From assembly GCF_023715885.1 (NCBI RefSeq), contig NZ_JAMBOY010000001.1, positions 496,001 to 560,000 on the forward strand: a DNA stretch of 64,000 nt, read 5' to 3'. How positions within the stretch are numbered: the first letter of the stretch is position 1; each line of letters begins with the position of its first letter. Below, piece after piece: positions 26,109 to 35,258 of the stretch. This stretch comes from Microbacterium hydrocarbonoxydans (GTDB taxonomy: Bacteria; Actinomycetota; Actinomycetes; Actinomycetales; Microbacteriaceae). A program made the position numbers and the translations under genes. The notes below the pieces were generated by a model, which ran no database searches, had not been told where the DNA came from, and worked only from the letters and a program-made list of their open reading frames with translations.

Positions 26109-27658
26109 CCCTCCACCTCGCCTTCCAGCTGCACGAGATTGACGGGTTCGAGCAGAACGGCGCCGATGCGATCGCACAGCGCATACAGAGGTCCGGCGAA
26201 GACGGTCAGCGCGACCGTGACGCCGACCATCCCCGCGGTGGCGACGGTCATGATCCTCGGGATGCGGCGACGCTCCTGCTGCTCGTCGGCGGCGGGCGCG
26301 TTCCCGAGGTACGAGATGCGGCCCTCGGTCTCGGTGGAATCCTCCTCCTCGCGCCAGAACGCGAGGTTCCACGCCCTCATCAGCGCATAGAGCGTGAGAA
26401 GGGAGGTGACGATGCCGCCGACGATCAGCACGAGCATGAGCGGCGTGCCCACCGAGGCGGCCGCCTCGAACAGTGCGAACTTGCCGATGAAGCCGGAGAA
26501 GGGCGGGAGTCCGCCGAGGTTGATCGCGGGGATGAAGTACAGCACGGCGATCACCGGCGCGACCTTCAGCAGGCCCTTCACCCGCAGAATCGAGGTGCTG
26601 CCGGCTCGGCGCTCGATGAGGCCGACCGCGAGGAACAGCGTCGTCTGCACGACGATGTGGTGGACGATGTAGTACACCGCCGCCCCGATCGCCGCGGGCG
26701 TGGCGATCGCCAGACCGAAGATCATGTAGCCGACATGGCTGACGAGCGTGAACGAGAGGATGCGTTTCAACTCGGCCTGTGCCACCGCGCCGAGCACGCC
26801 GACGATCATGGTCGCGAGCGCGATGATGAGCAGCAGCGTGTCGATGCTGTTCTCGGCGAAGAGCTGGGTCTCCGTGCGGATCAGCGCGTACACGCCGACC
26901 TTCGTGAGCAATCCGGCGAAGACGGCGGTGACGGGCGCCGGCGCGGTCGGGTAGGAGTCGGGCAGCCAGAACGACACCGGGAAGATGGCCGCCTTGATGC
27001 CGAACGCCACGACGAGCATGAGGTGCAGCACGAGCTGCGTCTCCTGCGGCAGCTCGGTCATCCGCTCGGCGATCTGCGCCATGTTCACGGTGCCGAGCGC
27101 GCCGTAGATCATCGCGATGGATGCGAGGAAGAGGATGGACGATACGAGCGAGACGACGATGTACACGGCGCCGGTGCGGATGCGCGACTCGGTGCTGCCG
27201 AGCGTGATCAGCACGTACGACGCTACGAGCAGGATCTCGAAGCCGACGTAGAGATTGAAGAGGTCCCCGGCGATGAAGGCGTTGAAGATGCCGGCCGCGA
27301 GGATCAGGTAGGAGGGATTGAAGATCGAGATCGGCGTCTCGTCGGTGCCGTCGGCCGCTCCCTGACCGATCGAGAAGAGGAGGACCGCGAGCAGCACGAT
27401 GCTCGACACGAGCACGAGCAGCGCCGCGAGCCGGTCGACGTAGAGCACGATGCCGAACGGCACCGGCCAGCCGCCCACCGAGACGGCGAGCGGGGTCCCC
27501 GCGTCCACCACGACGAGGAGCACGGCGGCGATCACCGAGACGATGGCGAGCGTCGCCACCGTGACGAACACCTGCAGGCGCGCGTTGCGCCCGAACACGA
27601 GCGTGACCGCGGCACCCAGCAGCGGCAGGGCGACGAGAAGGGGGACGAGTGCGCTCAT
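26105..27658 (-). CDS. mrpD: Mrp Na+/H+ antiporter subunit D
   Basis: A 517-residue proton-channel-like subunit of the NuoM/NuoN superfamily with about 14 helices. Visible motifs include the helix with YVGFEILLVASYVLITLG (conserved Glu), LPDSYPTAPAPVTAVFAGLLTK (the conserved Lys-bearing helix; given here as two parts), and FIPAINLGGLPPFSGFIGK. These charged residues in membrane helices carry protons. The gene starts inside the mrpC stop (ATGA). Confidence 0.94.
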   Translation of the reverse strand: MSALVPLLVALPLLGAAVTLVFGRNARLQVFVTVATLAIVSVIAAVLLVVVDAGTPLAVSVGGWPVPFGIVLYVDRLAALLVLVSSIVLLAVLLFSIGQGAADGTDETPISIFNPSYLILAAGIFNAFIAGDLFNLYVGFEILLVASYVLITLGSTESRIRTGAVYIVVSLVSSILFLASIAMIYGALGTVNMAQIAERMTELPQETQLVLHLMLVVAFGIKAAIFPVSFWLPDSYPTAPAPVTAVFAGLLTKVGVYALIRTETQLFAENSIDTLLLIIALATMIVGVLGAVAQAELKRILSFTLVSHVGYMIFGLAIATPAAIGAAVYYIVHHIVVQTTLFLAVGLIERRAGSTSILRVKGLLKVAPVIAVLYFIPAINLGGLPPFSGFIGKFALFEAAASVGTPLMLVLIVGGIVTSLLTLYALMRAWNLAFWREEEDSTETEGRISYLGNAPAADEQQERRRIPRIMTVATAGMVGVTVALTVFAGPLYALCDRIGAVLLEPVNLVQLEGEVEG

Positions 27659-28422
27659 CGGCGGTCCTCCCCGTCTTCTCGGTGCTCGGGCGCGTTGTCG
27701 TCGGATGCGGTGTCGGATGCCGTGTCTCGCGCCGCATCCGCAGCGTCCGTCTCGTGGGCGTCGGACGCGTGGGTGTCGGCGTCCGTGCGGAAGTCGCGGT
27801 CGTCGTCGGGCGGAGCCGATTCGGCGGCGAGGATGGATGCCGCAGCACCGGCGTCGTCCGCGTCGTCGGCGCCGTCGGTATCGGCGCGGCCGTCCGCGTC
27901 GCGGTCCTCGGGCGCCCACGAGCTCGGCCGGTCGACCGGCGCGTCGTCGTGGATCGCCGCGTTGTCGCGCATGTGCAGCACGGTGATCGGCGAGGTCTGC
28001 ACGCCGACGAAGTCGGTGGTCGCGTCGTCGTCGCCGGTCTCGGACTCGTCGTCCATGAGGTCTTCGTCGGCGTCGGTGCGCTCGCGGAGCGCGATGTCGG
28101 CCTCGTCGTCCTCGACCGTGTCGGCCTGGCCGAGCTGCCAGGAGCGGTAGATGAGGGCGAGCAGGAACGCCGAGACGGCGAAGGTGATGACGATCGCGGT
28201 GAGGGTGAGCGCCTGCGGGAGCGGGTCGCTCACATCACCGTCGGCGTCGTAGAACGGTGCGCGCCCGGGGACCCCCATCACGATCAGGAGCAGCAGATTC
28301 GTGGCGTTGCCCAGCAGCAGGAAGCCGATGAGCACGCGAGTGAGGCTGCGCTCGAGCATCGCGTACACGCCGCACGCGAAGAGTACGGCCATGATGGCGA
28401 TGAGGGTGACGGAGACGTCCAT
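27655..28422 (-). CDS. mrpC: Mrp Na+/H+ antiporter subunit C with long acidic extension
   Basis: A 255-residue protein. The first 100 residues are a normal MnhC/NuoK-like unit: three helices and the motif LIGFLLLGNATNLLLL, ending at TAIVITFAVSAFLLALIYRSW. From about residue 101 to the end there is a highly acidic, low-complexity tail rich in Asp, Ala and Thr (segments such as DGADDADDAGAAAS). MnhC proteins usually end near 110-130 residues, so the tail more than doubles the subunit. It is on the cytoplasmic side by the usual topology. The tail is not split off by a start or stop signal. Overlaps with mrpA and mrpD are 1 and 4 bp. Confidence 0.92.
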   Translation of the reverse strand: MDVSVTLIAIMAVLFACGVYAMLERSLTRVLIGFLLLGNATNLLLLIVMGVPGRAPFYDADGDVSDPLPQALTLTAIVITFAVSAFLLALIYRSWQLGQADTVEDDEADIALRERTDADEDLMDDESETGDDDATTDFVGVQTSPITVLHMRDNAAIHDDAPVDRPSSWAPEDRDADGRADTDGADDADDAGAAASILAAESAPPDDDRDFRTDADTHASDAHETDAADAARDTASDTASDDNAPEHREDGEDRR

Positions 28423-31364
28423 CAGATCGTCACCCCCCGCTCACGCAGCTCCTGGGTCTGCCGGTCGACCTCGGCGCCGAGGCTGCGCAGCACGTCGAGC
28501 ACGAGCCCGATGACGACGAGGTACACGCCGACGTCGAAGATCGTCGAGGTGACGAACTCCATGTGACCGATGCCGGGGATCTCCCACTCCCAGAACGTGC
28601 TGGTGAGCGGCGCCTGGCCGAAGAACAGCGGCACGACCGCCGCACCGACCGCGAGGATGAGCCCCGCGCCGAGCAGACGCCCGGCATCCGTCGGGGCGGC
28701 CGCACCGAGCTCCCAGCGCCCACCCGCGATGTACCGCATGACGAGGGCCATCCCGGCGACGAGGCCGCCGGCGAAGCCGCCGCCCGGGAGGTTGTGGCCG
28801 GCGAACAGCAGGAAGATCGAAACGACGATGATCGTGTGGAACAGGATGCGGACGATCACCTCGAGCAGGATCGACCTGTTCTCCGGCTTCATCTTCGGCC
28901 CGCCGACGAGCCAGGCGCGGGGGCTGCTCTCGTTCTCGGAGGTCTGGAACCGGATGCCGTCGGTCGTCTCGACCAGCGGCCGGCTGAGGGTGCGGCGGCG
29001 CTTCGCCTTCGGAAGCGTCTTCGTCGAAGCGAGCATGTCGGCTCGGTGCGTGACGAATACGAGGGACGCGACGCCGGTCGCGGCGAGCACGAGCACCGAG
29101 AGCTCGCCCATGGTGTCCCAGCCGCGAAGGTCGACCAGCGCGACGTTGACCACGTTCTTGCCGTGGCCGATCTCATACGCCAGTTTCGGGAACATCTCCG
29201 AGATGGGCGCAGCCACGCGCGACTGCGTCGCCACGATCGCGACCCAGGCCATCGTGAGGCCTGCGCCGATCGCGAGCAGCGCGCGCGGGACGCGGCCGAC
29301 CGACGCGTTGTGCTCGCCCAGGCGTGCGGGCAGTCGTCGCAGAACGAGCGCGAACGTCACGAGCGTGACCGTCTCGACGAGGATCTGCGTGAGCGCGAGG
29401 TCGGGGGCGCCGCTCGTCGCGAAGAGCACGACCATCCCGAGACCGGTGACCGAGACGAGCACGACACCCGTATAGCGCTTGCGCGCCCGCACGGCGATCA
29501 CACCGGCGACAGCCATGAGCGGCGCGACGACGATCTGCACGGGCGTGTGCCACGCGGAGAGCTGGAACCGGTCGATGTCGCTCGCGAGCAGCGCCGTGAT
29601 CTCGGCGGCGACGAACACCACGAAGATCGTGCCCACGTACACCGGCAGCGACCCGCGCTGGGTGAGCGTCGTGCTCAGCACCGAGAGGCGGTCCACGCCG
29701 CGCACCACGAGGTAGTAGGCGTCCGCCGCGGTGAACGGCAACAGGCGCGACCTGCGATCCCAGCCCGAGCGGACGGTCACCAGGAACAGGGCCGCACCGA
29801 GCAGCACCGTCAGGATCGAGATGCCGAGCGCCGGCTCCAGCCCATGCCACAGGGCGAGGTGCCCCGGACCTTCGACCGCTTCGCCGTGGTGGTCGAGACC
29901 CGGCGTCGCTGTGAGCGCGTACCCCTGCAGGGCCTTGTCGATCGCCGGCGCACCGATCCCGGCGGCCAGCGTGACGCCGGCGAGGACGATCGGCGCCGAC
30001 AGGAAGCCGACCGGTGGGTCGGGCCAGACCGTATCGGGCATGCGGTCGCCCATCGCGTCCCGCTTGCTCCAGAACGCTCCCCAGAGGAAGCGGATGCCGT
30101 ATGCCGCTGTCAGCATGGAACCGATGCTCACGCCGATGATGGCGACGAGGCCCCAGGGAGAGCCGCCGATCGCGTCATCGAGAAGGGCCGTGAGCGTCGA
30201 CTCCTTCGCCACGAAGCCGATGGTGGGTGCGATGCCGGCCATCGAGGCGACGGAGATGAATGCCGCGGTCGTCATGACCGGCGCCTGGCGGCCGACGCCG
30301 CTGAGCTCGGTGATGTCACGGGTCGACAGCTGCCGGTCGATCACGCCGACGATGAGGAACAGCGCCGACTTGAAGAGCGCGTGGCCGATGACCAGCGCAA
30401 GACCGGCGAGGGCGCTCGCCTGCGTGCCGTAGCCCACCACGACGGCGAAGAAGCCGAGCTGGCTCACGGTGCCGAAGGCGAGGATGCGCTTGAGGTCGGT
30501 CTCGCGCAGCGCCTGGAAGCCGCCGAGAAGCATGGTCACGATGCCGAGCGAGATGATGATCGGCCGCCATGGCCCGCTGAACGCGAAGATGGGCGCGAAC
30601 CGGGCGATGAGGTAGATGCCGGCCTTCACCATCGCGGCCGCGTGCAGGTAGGCGCTCACGGGAGTCGGCGCTGCCATCGCGCCGGGCAGCCAGAAGTGGA
30701 ACGGGAAGATCGCGGACTTGCTGACGGCGCCGACGAGGAGCATCACGATCGCGGCATCCACCATCGGGCCGCTGGGTGCGAGCGCGAGGATCTCGCGGAT
30801 GCTGCCCGTCCCCGCGTCCACGACGAGGAGCACGACGCCGATGAACATCACGAGCCCGCCGAGCGTCGTCACCAGCAGCGCCTGCAGGGCGGCGCGACGG
30901 CTGGCGGCGCGACGGCGGTAGTGGCCGATGAGCAGGTACGACAGGATGCTCGTCACTTCCCAGAACATGACGAGCATGACGAGGTCGTCGGTGAGCACGA
31001 GGCCGTACATCGCGCCGGCGAACGCGAGCAGCACGGCGGAGAACTGCCCGATGCCCGCGGAGTCGTCGTGGAAGTACCACCGGCAGTAGAGCAGCACGAG
31101 GGCGCCGACACCGGTGACGATGAGGGTGAGCACCCAGCCCAGTACGTCCATGTGCATCGACATGTTCAGCCCGAGCTGGGGAATCCACGGCACGGACACG
31201 AACGGCGCCGGACCGTCGAGAACCTGCGGAGTGAGCACGAGCGCGTGGACGAATGCCGCCGCGGGAATGAGTGCGGCGACCGCAAAGGCCTGAGCACCCA
31301 GCCAGCGCACCAGAACGGGCATCAGAAGCGACCCGAGGAGGAACACAGCGAGGAGCGTCATCAT
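28422..31364 (-). CDS. mrpA: Mrp Na+/H+ antiporter subunit A fused to subunit B
   Basis: A 980-residue protein with about 20 or more helices. Residues up to about 520 are the NuoL-like channel part with FWEVTSILSYLLIGHYRRRA, HFWLPGAMAAPTPVSAYLHA and GHALFKSALFLIVGVIDRQL. A middle MrpA-specific part follows, with GAPDLALTQILVETVTLV. From about 840 the MrpB domain begins: LLEVIVRILFHTIIVVSIF and GGGFAGGLVAGMALVM. Actinobacterial MrpA proteins commonly carry MrpB in this fused form. The ATG has GAGGAG upstream. A -10-like TAAACT lies at 31424-31429 on the minus strand; no -35 match was convincing. It is the first gene of the A(B)-C-D-E-F-G operon. Confidence 0.94.
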   Translation of the reverse strand: MMTLLAVFLLGSLLMPVLVRWLGAQAFAVAALIPAAAFVHALVLTPQVLDGPAPFVSVPWIPQLGLNMSMHMDVLGWVLTLIVTGVGALVLLYCRWYFHDDSAGIGQFSAVLLAFAGAMYGLVLTDDLVMLVMFWEVTSILSYLLIGHYRRRAASRRAALQALLVTTLGGLVMFIGVVLLVVDAGTGSIREILALAPSGPMVDAAIVMLLVGAVSKSAIFPFHFWLPGAMAAPTPVSAYLHAAAMVKAGIYLIARFAPIFAFSGPWRPIIISLGIVTMLLGGFQALRETDLKRILAFGTVSQLGFFAVVVGYGTQASALAGLALVIGHALFKSALFLIVGVIDRQLSTRDITELSGVGRQAPVMTTAAFISVASMAGIAPTIGFVAKESTLTALLDDAIGGSPWGLVAIIGVSIGSMLTAAYGIRFLWGAFWSKRDAMGDRMPDTVWPDPPVGFLSAPIVLAGVTLAAGIGAPAIDKALQGYALTATPGLDHHGEAVEGPGHLALWHGLEPALGISILTVLLGAALFLVTVRSGWDRRSRLLPFTAADAYYLVVRGVDRLSVLSTTLTQRGSLPVYVGTIFVVFVAAEITALLASDIDRFQLSAWHTPVQIVVAPLMAVAGVIAVRARKRYTGVVLVSVTGLGMVVLFATSGAPDLALTQILVETVTLVTFALVLRRLPARLGEHNASVGRVPRALLAIGAGLTMAWVAIVATQSRVAAPISEMFPKLAYEIGHGKNVVNVALVDLRGWDTMGELSVLVLAATGVASLVFVTHRADMLASTKTLPKAKRRRTLSRPLVETTDGIRFQTSENESSPRAWLVGGPKMKPENRSILLEVIVRILFHTIIVVSIFLLFAGHNLPGGGFAGGLVAGMALVMRYIAGGRWELGAAAPTDAGRLLGAGLILAVGAAVVPLFFGQAPLTSTFWEWEIPGIGHMEFVTSTIFDVGVYLVVIGLVLDVLRSLGAEVDRQTQELRERGVTI

Positions 31365-31436
31365 AAGCGGCTCCTCAAAGCTCGTCGGCCGAGATCGGCT
31401 CAGGCGGGCGGGTGTCGCTGACCAGTTTACCCGGCG

Positions 31437-32186
31437 TTAGGAAGTCGTAAGGCCGCGGGTCTCGGATTGCTCCGCTCCGGAGTTCCGCGCGAGCGCCGGA
31501 CCGAGCCGTTCGTAGGACTGGGCGATGTGCGAGCGCATCGCCTCGGCCGCGGCATCCGCGTCGCGTCGGCGGAGCGCCTCGAGGATGCTCTCGTGCTCCC
31601 TGACCGTGTCGTCTTCGAAGTCGTGACGGAAGTTCAGCCGGTAGAGGTGCATGTGCGAGCGCAGCCGCACGATGGCCTCGGCGAGCAGCGGGCTGTCGGC
31701 GTGCTCGGCGATGAGGTGGTGGAAATGCAGGTCCTCATCGATGAACCGGCGATAGTTGCGGAACCGCTCATCCTCACCCGGGTCGGATGCGGCGCGCATC
31801 TGCTCGACGGACTCCGCGAGTTCCGCCTCGGTGTCGTCGTCGATCCTCCCGGACGCGCGACGCGCGGCTTCAGGCTCGAGGAGCTCGCGCATGTCGTAGA
31901 GGTCTCTCAGACCGCGGGCGTCGAGCAGCGGCGCCGCGACGTATCCCTTGAGCGCGCGCTTCGCGACGAGCCCCTCCGCTTCGAGCCGTGTCAGGGCCTC
32001 CCGCACGGGGGTGGGTGACACGTCGAGATCGCGGGCGACGGCGTCGATGTTGACCCGGGCTCCCGGGTCGATCACGCGGTCCATGAGCAGTCCGAGCACG
32101 GCGTCGTAGACGTCGTCGACGAGGGCGCGCCGCGCGGGGAGCGGGCGCGGTCCGCGGGCCTCGTCGTCGCTGAACATGAGTCTCAT
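31437..32186 (-). CDS. GntR-family regulator, FCD (FadR) subfamily
   Basis: A 249-residue protein. N-terminal winged helix (about 20-90): VNIDAVARDLDVSPTPVREALTRL with the GntR recognition pattern SPTPVREAL, then GYVAAPL. The FCD ligand domain follows, with RRFIDEDLHFHHLIAEH and later RHDFEDDTVREHESILEALRRRD, which supply the Asp and His residues that bind a metal and acid ligand. The start overlaps the aldo/keto reductase stop (ATGA), so it is the last gene of the sugar operon and probably its regulator. A candidate site is the TCCTATAGGA palindrome at 38971-38980. Confidence 0.9.
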   Translation of the reverse strand: MRLMFSDDEARGPRPLPARRALVDDVYDAVLGLLMDRVIDPGARVNIDAVARDLDVSPTPVREALTRLEAEGLVAKRALKGYVAAPLLDARGLRDLYDMRELLEPEAARRASGRIDDDTEAELAESVEQMRAASDPGEDERFRNYRRFIDEDLHFHHLIAEHADSPLLAEAIVRLRSHMHLYRLNFRHDFEDDTVREHESILEALRRRDADAAAEAMRSHIAQSYERLGPALARNSGAEQSETRGLTTS

Positions 32187-33238
32187 CGTACGGGCTGCCC
32201 CTCGCGCTCATATCGCGGGCGCGCGGACGTCGGGCCCGCGACCACCGACGGAGAGTGGCTGATCAGACCGAGTTCCCGGAGCTCGTCCCAGAGGTCGGCG
32301 GCGACCGGAGGCTCCCGCAGACCGCTGTTGCGCGAGATCTGGTCGGCGCTCGCCCCGCCGAGGACGACGGCCGCCACCGCCGGATGCAGGAGCGGGTACT
32401 GCACTGCCAGCTCGGGAAGCGTGCGCCCGTGGCGGGCGGCGACGCGCGCGATCGCGCGCGCACGCCCGACGATCTGCTCCCCGGCCGGTCCGTAGTCGAA
32501 CATCGCGCCGGGCGCCGGGTCGTCGATCGCGAGGATGCCGGAGTTGAACACCGCAGCGGCGAGCACGCTCACACCGCGCTCTTCCGCGGCGGGCAGCAGG
32601 TCGTCGGCGGCGGATTCGTCGAGCAGCGTCCACCGTCCGGCGATCATCATCACGTCCGCATCCGTCTCGCGCACGAAGCGGGCGGGCATCGCGCTCTGGT
32701 TCATGCCCGCCCCGAACGACGTGATCACGCCCTGATCACGCAGCTCGGCGAGCGCCGGGAACGCCCCGTCGAGCGCCTCGCGCTCGAACTCGTCGGGGTC
32801 GTGCACGAGCACGATGTCGATGCGGTCGAGGCCGAGCCGGGTCAGCGAATCCTCGATGGAGCGCAGGACGCCGTCCCGCGAGTAGTCGCGGACCCGTCGG
32901 TGGTCGGACGACACGTCGAAGAGGTTCTCCAGATCCGTGCGGCCATCGGCATCCTGCGGCACGAGCAGTCGCCCCACCTTCGTCGAGACGAGGAACTCGT
33001 CTCGCGGCAGGGCACGCAGCCCTTCGCCCAGCCGTCGCTCGGCAAGCCCGAGGCCGTAGTGCGGGGCCACATCGAAGTACCGTACGCCGCTGTCCCACGC
33101 CGTGGGGACGATCGCCGGCCACTCGTCGTCGCCGAGCGCTCGGTAGAGATTGCCGAGCGCGGCGGCGCCGTAGCCGACGGGCGGGGCGGCGAGTCCGCCG
33201 CGTCCGATGGCGACGGCTGGGATGTCGACGAGACTCAT
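32183..33238 (-). CDS. Aldo/keto reductase of the L-fucose (D-threo-aldose) 1-dehydrogenase type
   Basis: A 351-residue aldo/keto reductase. All four catalytic positions are seen: D56 in YFDVAPHYGLGLAERRLG, Y61, K87 in LVSTKVGRLLVP and H146 in IVLVHDPDEF. The pattern GLGLAERRLGEGL with TKVGRLLVP is that of L-fucose dehydrogenases, which oxidise L-fucose and related aldoses at C1. The context (two fucosidases, enolase-superfamily dehydratase, mutarotase, sugar importer) supports L-fucose to L-fuconolactone. A close alternative is pyridoxal 4-dehydrogenase. It overlaps the dehydratase gene by 4 bp and the GntR gene by 4 bp. Confidence 0.85.
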   Translation of the reverse strand: MSLVDIPAVAIGRGGLAAPPVGYGAAALGNLYRALGDDEWPAIVPTAWDSGVRYFDVAPHYGLGLAERRLGEGLRALPRDEFLVSTKVGRLLVPQDADGRTDLENLFDVSSDHRRVRDYSRDGVLRSIEDSLTRLGLDRIDIVLVHDPDEFEREALDGAFPALAELRDQGVITSFGAGMNQSAMPARFVRETDADVMMIAGRWTLLDESAADDLLPAAEERGVSVLAAAVFNSGILAIDDPAPGAMFDYGPAGEQIVGRARAIARVAARHGRTLPELAVQYPLLHPAVAAVVLGGASADQISRNSGLREPPVAADLWDELRELGLISHSPSVVAGPTSARPRYEREGQPVR

Positions 33239-34374
33239 GAGACGATCAGCCGGTCCAGCGCGCGATCGTCCCAGGGGATGCCGAGGCCGGGCGCCGTGGG
33301 CGCCCACCCCCTTCCGTTCTCGACGCGCAGCTCTCCCGTGGTGACGGCCCGCAGCTGCGGGATGTGCTCGAGGTACAGCGCGTTGGGGATCGCGCAGACG
33401 AGCGAGACGTGCAGCTCCATGAGGAAGTGCGGTGCCACCTTCGCGTTGAACGACTCCGCGAGGTGCGCGATCTTGAGCCACGGAGTGATGCCGCCGACGC
33501 GGGCGACGTCCGCCTGCACGATCGACGCCCCGCCGCGCTGCAGGTGCTCGCGGAAATGACCGAGCGAGTACATGCTCTCGCCGACCGCGATGGGCACCGA
33601 CGTCGACCGGGCGAGGAGGCGGTGTCCCTCGACGTCTTCGGCGGGGAGTGGCTCTTCGAACCAGAACACGTCGACCTGCTCGAACAGCCGCGCGCGGCGC
33701 ACCGCTTCCGAGACGGAGAACGACTGATTCGCGTCGACCATGATGTCGAGATCCGGGCCGACGGCGTCCCGCACGGCGCGCAGACGGTCGAGGTCCTGGT
33801 GACCTCGCGGCATGCCGACCTTGATCTTGACCCCACCCATGCCGCGCTCCTTCGCGGCGACCGCGTGCTCGACGAGTTCGTCGGTGCGATAGTGCAGCCA
33901 GCCGCCCTCCGTGTCGTACATCGGCACCGAGGGGGAGGCGCCTCCGGCCGCGACCCAGAGCGGCAGCCCGGCGCGCGTCGTCCTCGCATCCCAGACCGCG
34001 GTATCGATCGCGGCGAGCGCGAGCGCCGTGATCGGCCCGACCGTCGTGGCCCTTGTGATGCCGAAGAGCGACAGCCACACGGCCTCCGGCCGCTCGGCCT
34101 CGAGCCCGATGAGCGCGGGCAGCAGCGTCTCGCGCAGCAGGCTCAGCACCGCGCCACCGCCCGTGCCGATCGTATAGCTGTAGCCGACGCCTTCCGCGCC
34201 GTCCGCCGTGCGGATCCGCACGAGGACGGTCTCCTGCTTCACGAAGGTCTGCAGCGCGTCGGTGCGCTCCGTCTCGACGGGGATGTCGCAGAGCCGGGCC
34301 TCGGCGTGCACGATGCGGCTTCGCGCCGTGGCGTCCGTGTGCACCTCGAGGCGTGTGTCGTGAGTGGTGGTCAT
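33235..34374 (-). CDS. Mandelate racemase/enolase-superfamily sugar-acid dehydratase
   Basis: A 379-residue enolase-superfamily enzyme of the mandelate racemase subgroup. Catalytic K183 and K185 (VKIKVG), metal ligands D214 (DANQ), E240 (WFEEP) and E266 (GESM), and the Asp/His dyad D289 and H316 (APHF) are all present. That set removes a proton next to a carboxylate, so a sugar-acid dehydratase is likely; the locus points to L-fuconate or a similar acid, but length and motifs do not prove it. Its start codon is in TGATG with the permease stop, and its stop overlaps the next gene by 4 bp. Confidence 0.82.
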   Translation of the reverse strand: MTTTHDTRLEVHTDATARSRIVHAEARLCDIPVETERTDALQTFVKQETVLVRIRTADGAEGVGYSYTIGTGGGAVLSLLRETLLPALIGLEAERPEAVWLSLFGITRATTVGPITALALAAIDTAVWDARTTRAGLPLWVAAGGASPSVPMYDTEGGWLHYRTDELVEHAVAAKERGMGGVKIKVGMPRGHQDLDRLRAVRDAVGPDLDIMVDANQSFSVSEAVRRARLFEQVDVFWFEEPLPAEDVEGHRLLARSTSVPIAVGESMYSLGHFREHLQRGGASIVQADVARVGGITPWLKIAHLAESFNAKVAPHFLMELHVSLVCAIPNALYLEHIPQLRAVTTGELRVENGRGWAPTAPGLGIPWDDRALDRLIVS

Positions 34375-35258
34375 CAGCGTCCTCCGAGTCCGCCCAGGGT
34401 GACCCCCTTGATCAGCTGACGCTGCAGGAGCAGCACCAGGACCAGCGAGGGTATGACGGCCAGGGTCGACGCCGCCATGAGCAGAGCCCACTGCGTGCCG
34501 AACTGGCCGGTGAACATGCCGAGCCCCAGGGGGACCGTGGCCATGTCCTGCGTGTTGATGATGATGAGCGGCCACAGATACGAGTTCCAGTAGCCGATGA
34601 ACGAGAAGACCGCCAGCACACTGAGGGGAGCCGTGAGCTGCGGCAGCAGCACCGACCACAGGGTGCGCAACCGCGAGGCGCCGTCGATCAGCGCCGCCTC
34701 CTCGTACTCGAGTGGGATGGTGAGGAAGAACTGCCGCATGAGGAACGTGCCGAACGCCGTGAACGCGAACGGGATGATCAGCGCCGCGTAGGTGTCGTTG
34801 AGGCCCCAGCCGTTGATCATGATGAACAGCGGAACGACCAGCACCTCCTGCGGCAGCACGAGAGTGAGCACGAACAGGAGGAACAGCTTGTCGCGGAACC
34901 GGAAGCGGAGTCGCGAGAACGCGTAGGCCGAGAGCACGGCGACGACGACCGACAGCGCGGCACCGAGGATCGCGACGAACAGTCCGTTGAGGATGAAGCG
35001 TCCGAACGGCACGACCGTCCACGCCTCGACGAAGTTCGCCCAGCGGATCTCGGATCCGAAGATCTGCGGCGTCTCGGTGAAGACCTCATTCTCGGGTTTC
35101 AGCGCCGTGAGGAACATCCAGATGAACGGGAACGCGAAGATCAGCGCCACCACGGCGATCGCTGCGGTGTTCAGCCACTCCTTCACGGTGGTCCGCCGCT
35201 GCTTCGCTCGTCGAGGAAGCACCAGCAGGGCGGTGGCGGAGAGGTCGCGGTCACTCAT
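34374..35258 (-). CDS. Sugar ABC transporter permease (MalG-type)
   Basis: A 294-residue inner-membrane permease with six helices. The ATPase-contact motif is EEAALIDGASRLRTLWSVLLP (read as EAALIDGASRLRTLWSVLLP, residues about 203-222), and FIGYWNSYLWPLI is the usual helix after it. Member of the CUT1 carbohydrate uptake class. It overlaps the partner permease gene by 8 bp. No ABC ATPase gene exists in this locus, so a shared MsiK/UgpC-type ATPase elsewhere is expected to drive it. Confidence 0.92.
   Translation of the reverse strand: MSDRDLSATALLVLPRRAKQRRTTVKEWLNTAAIAVVALIFAFPFIWMFLTALKPENEVFTETPQIFGSEIRWANFVEAWTVVPFGRFILNGLFVAILGAALSVVVAVLSAYAFSRLRFRFRDKLFLLFVLTLVLPQEVLVVPLFIMINGWGLNDTYAALIIPFAFTAFGTFLMRQFFLTIPLEYEEAALIDGASRLRTLWSVLLPQLTAPLSVLAVFSFIGYWNSYLWPLIIINTQDMATVPLGLGMFTGQFGTQWALLMAASTLAVIPSLVLVLLLQRQLIKGVTLGGLGGR

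Noticed and set aside
28563..31421. A 952-codon open frame on the plus strand opposite mrpA
   Set aside because: Its product is a monotonous Arg/Asp/Glu/His/Ala mix with no helices or motifs, while the minus strand encodes a clear MrpA-MrpB protein. In GC-rich DNA the antisense frame stays open because stops are rare.
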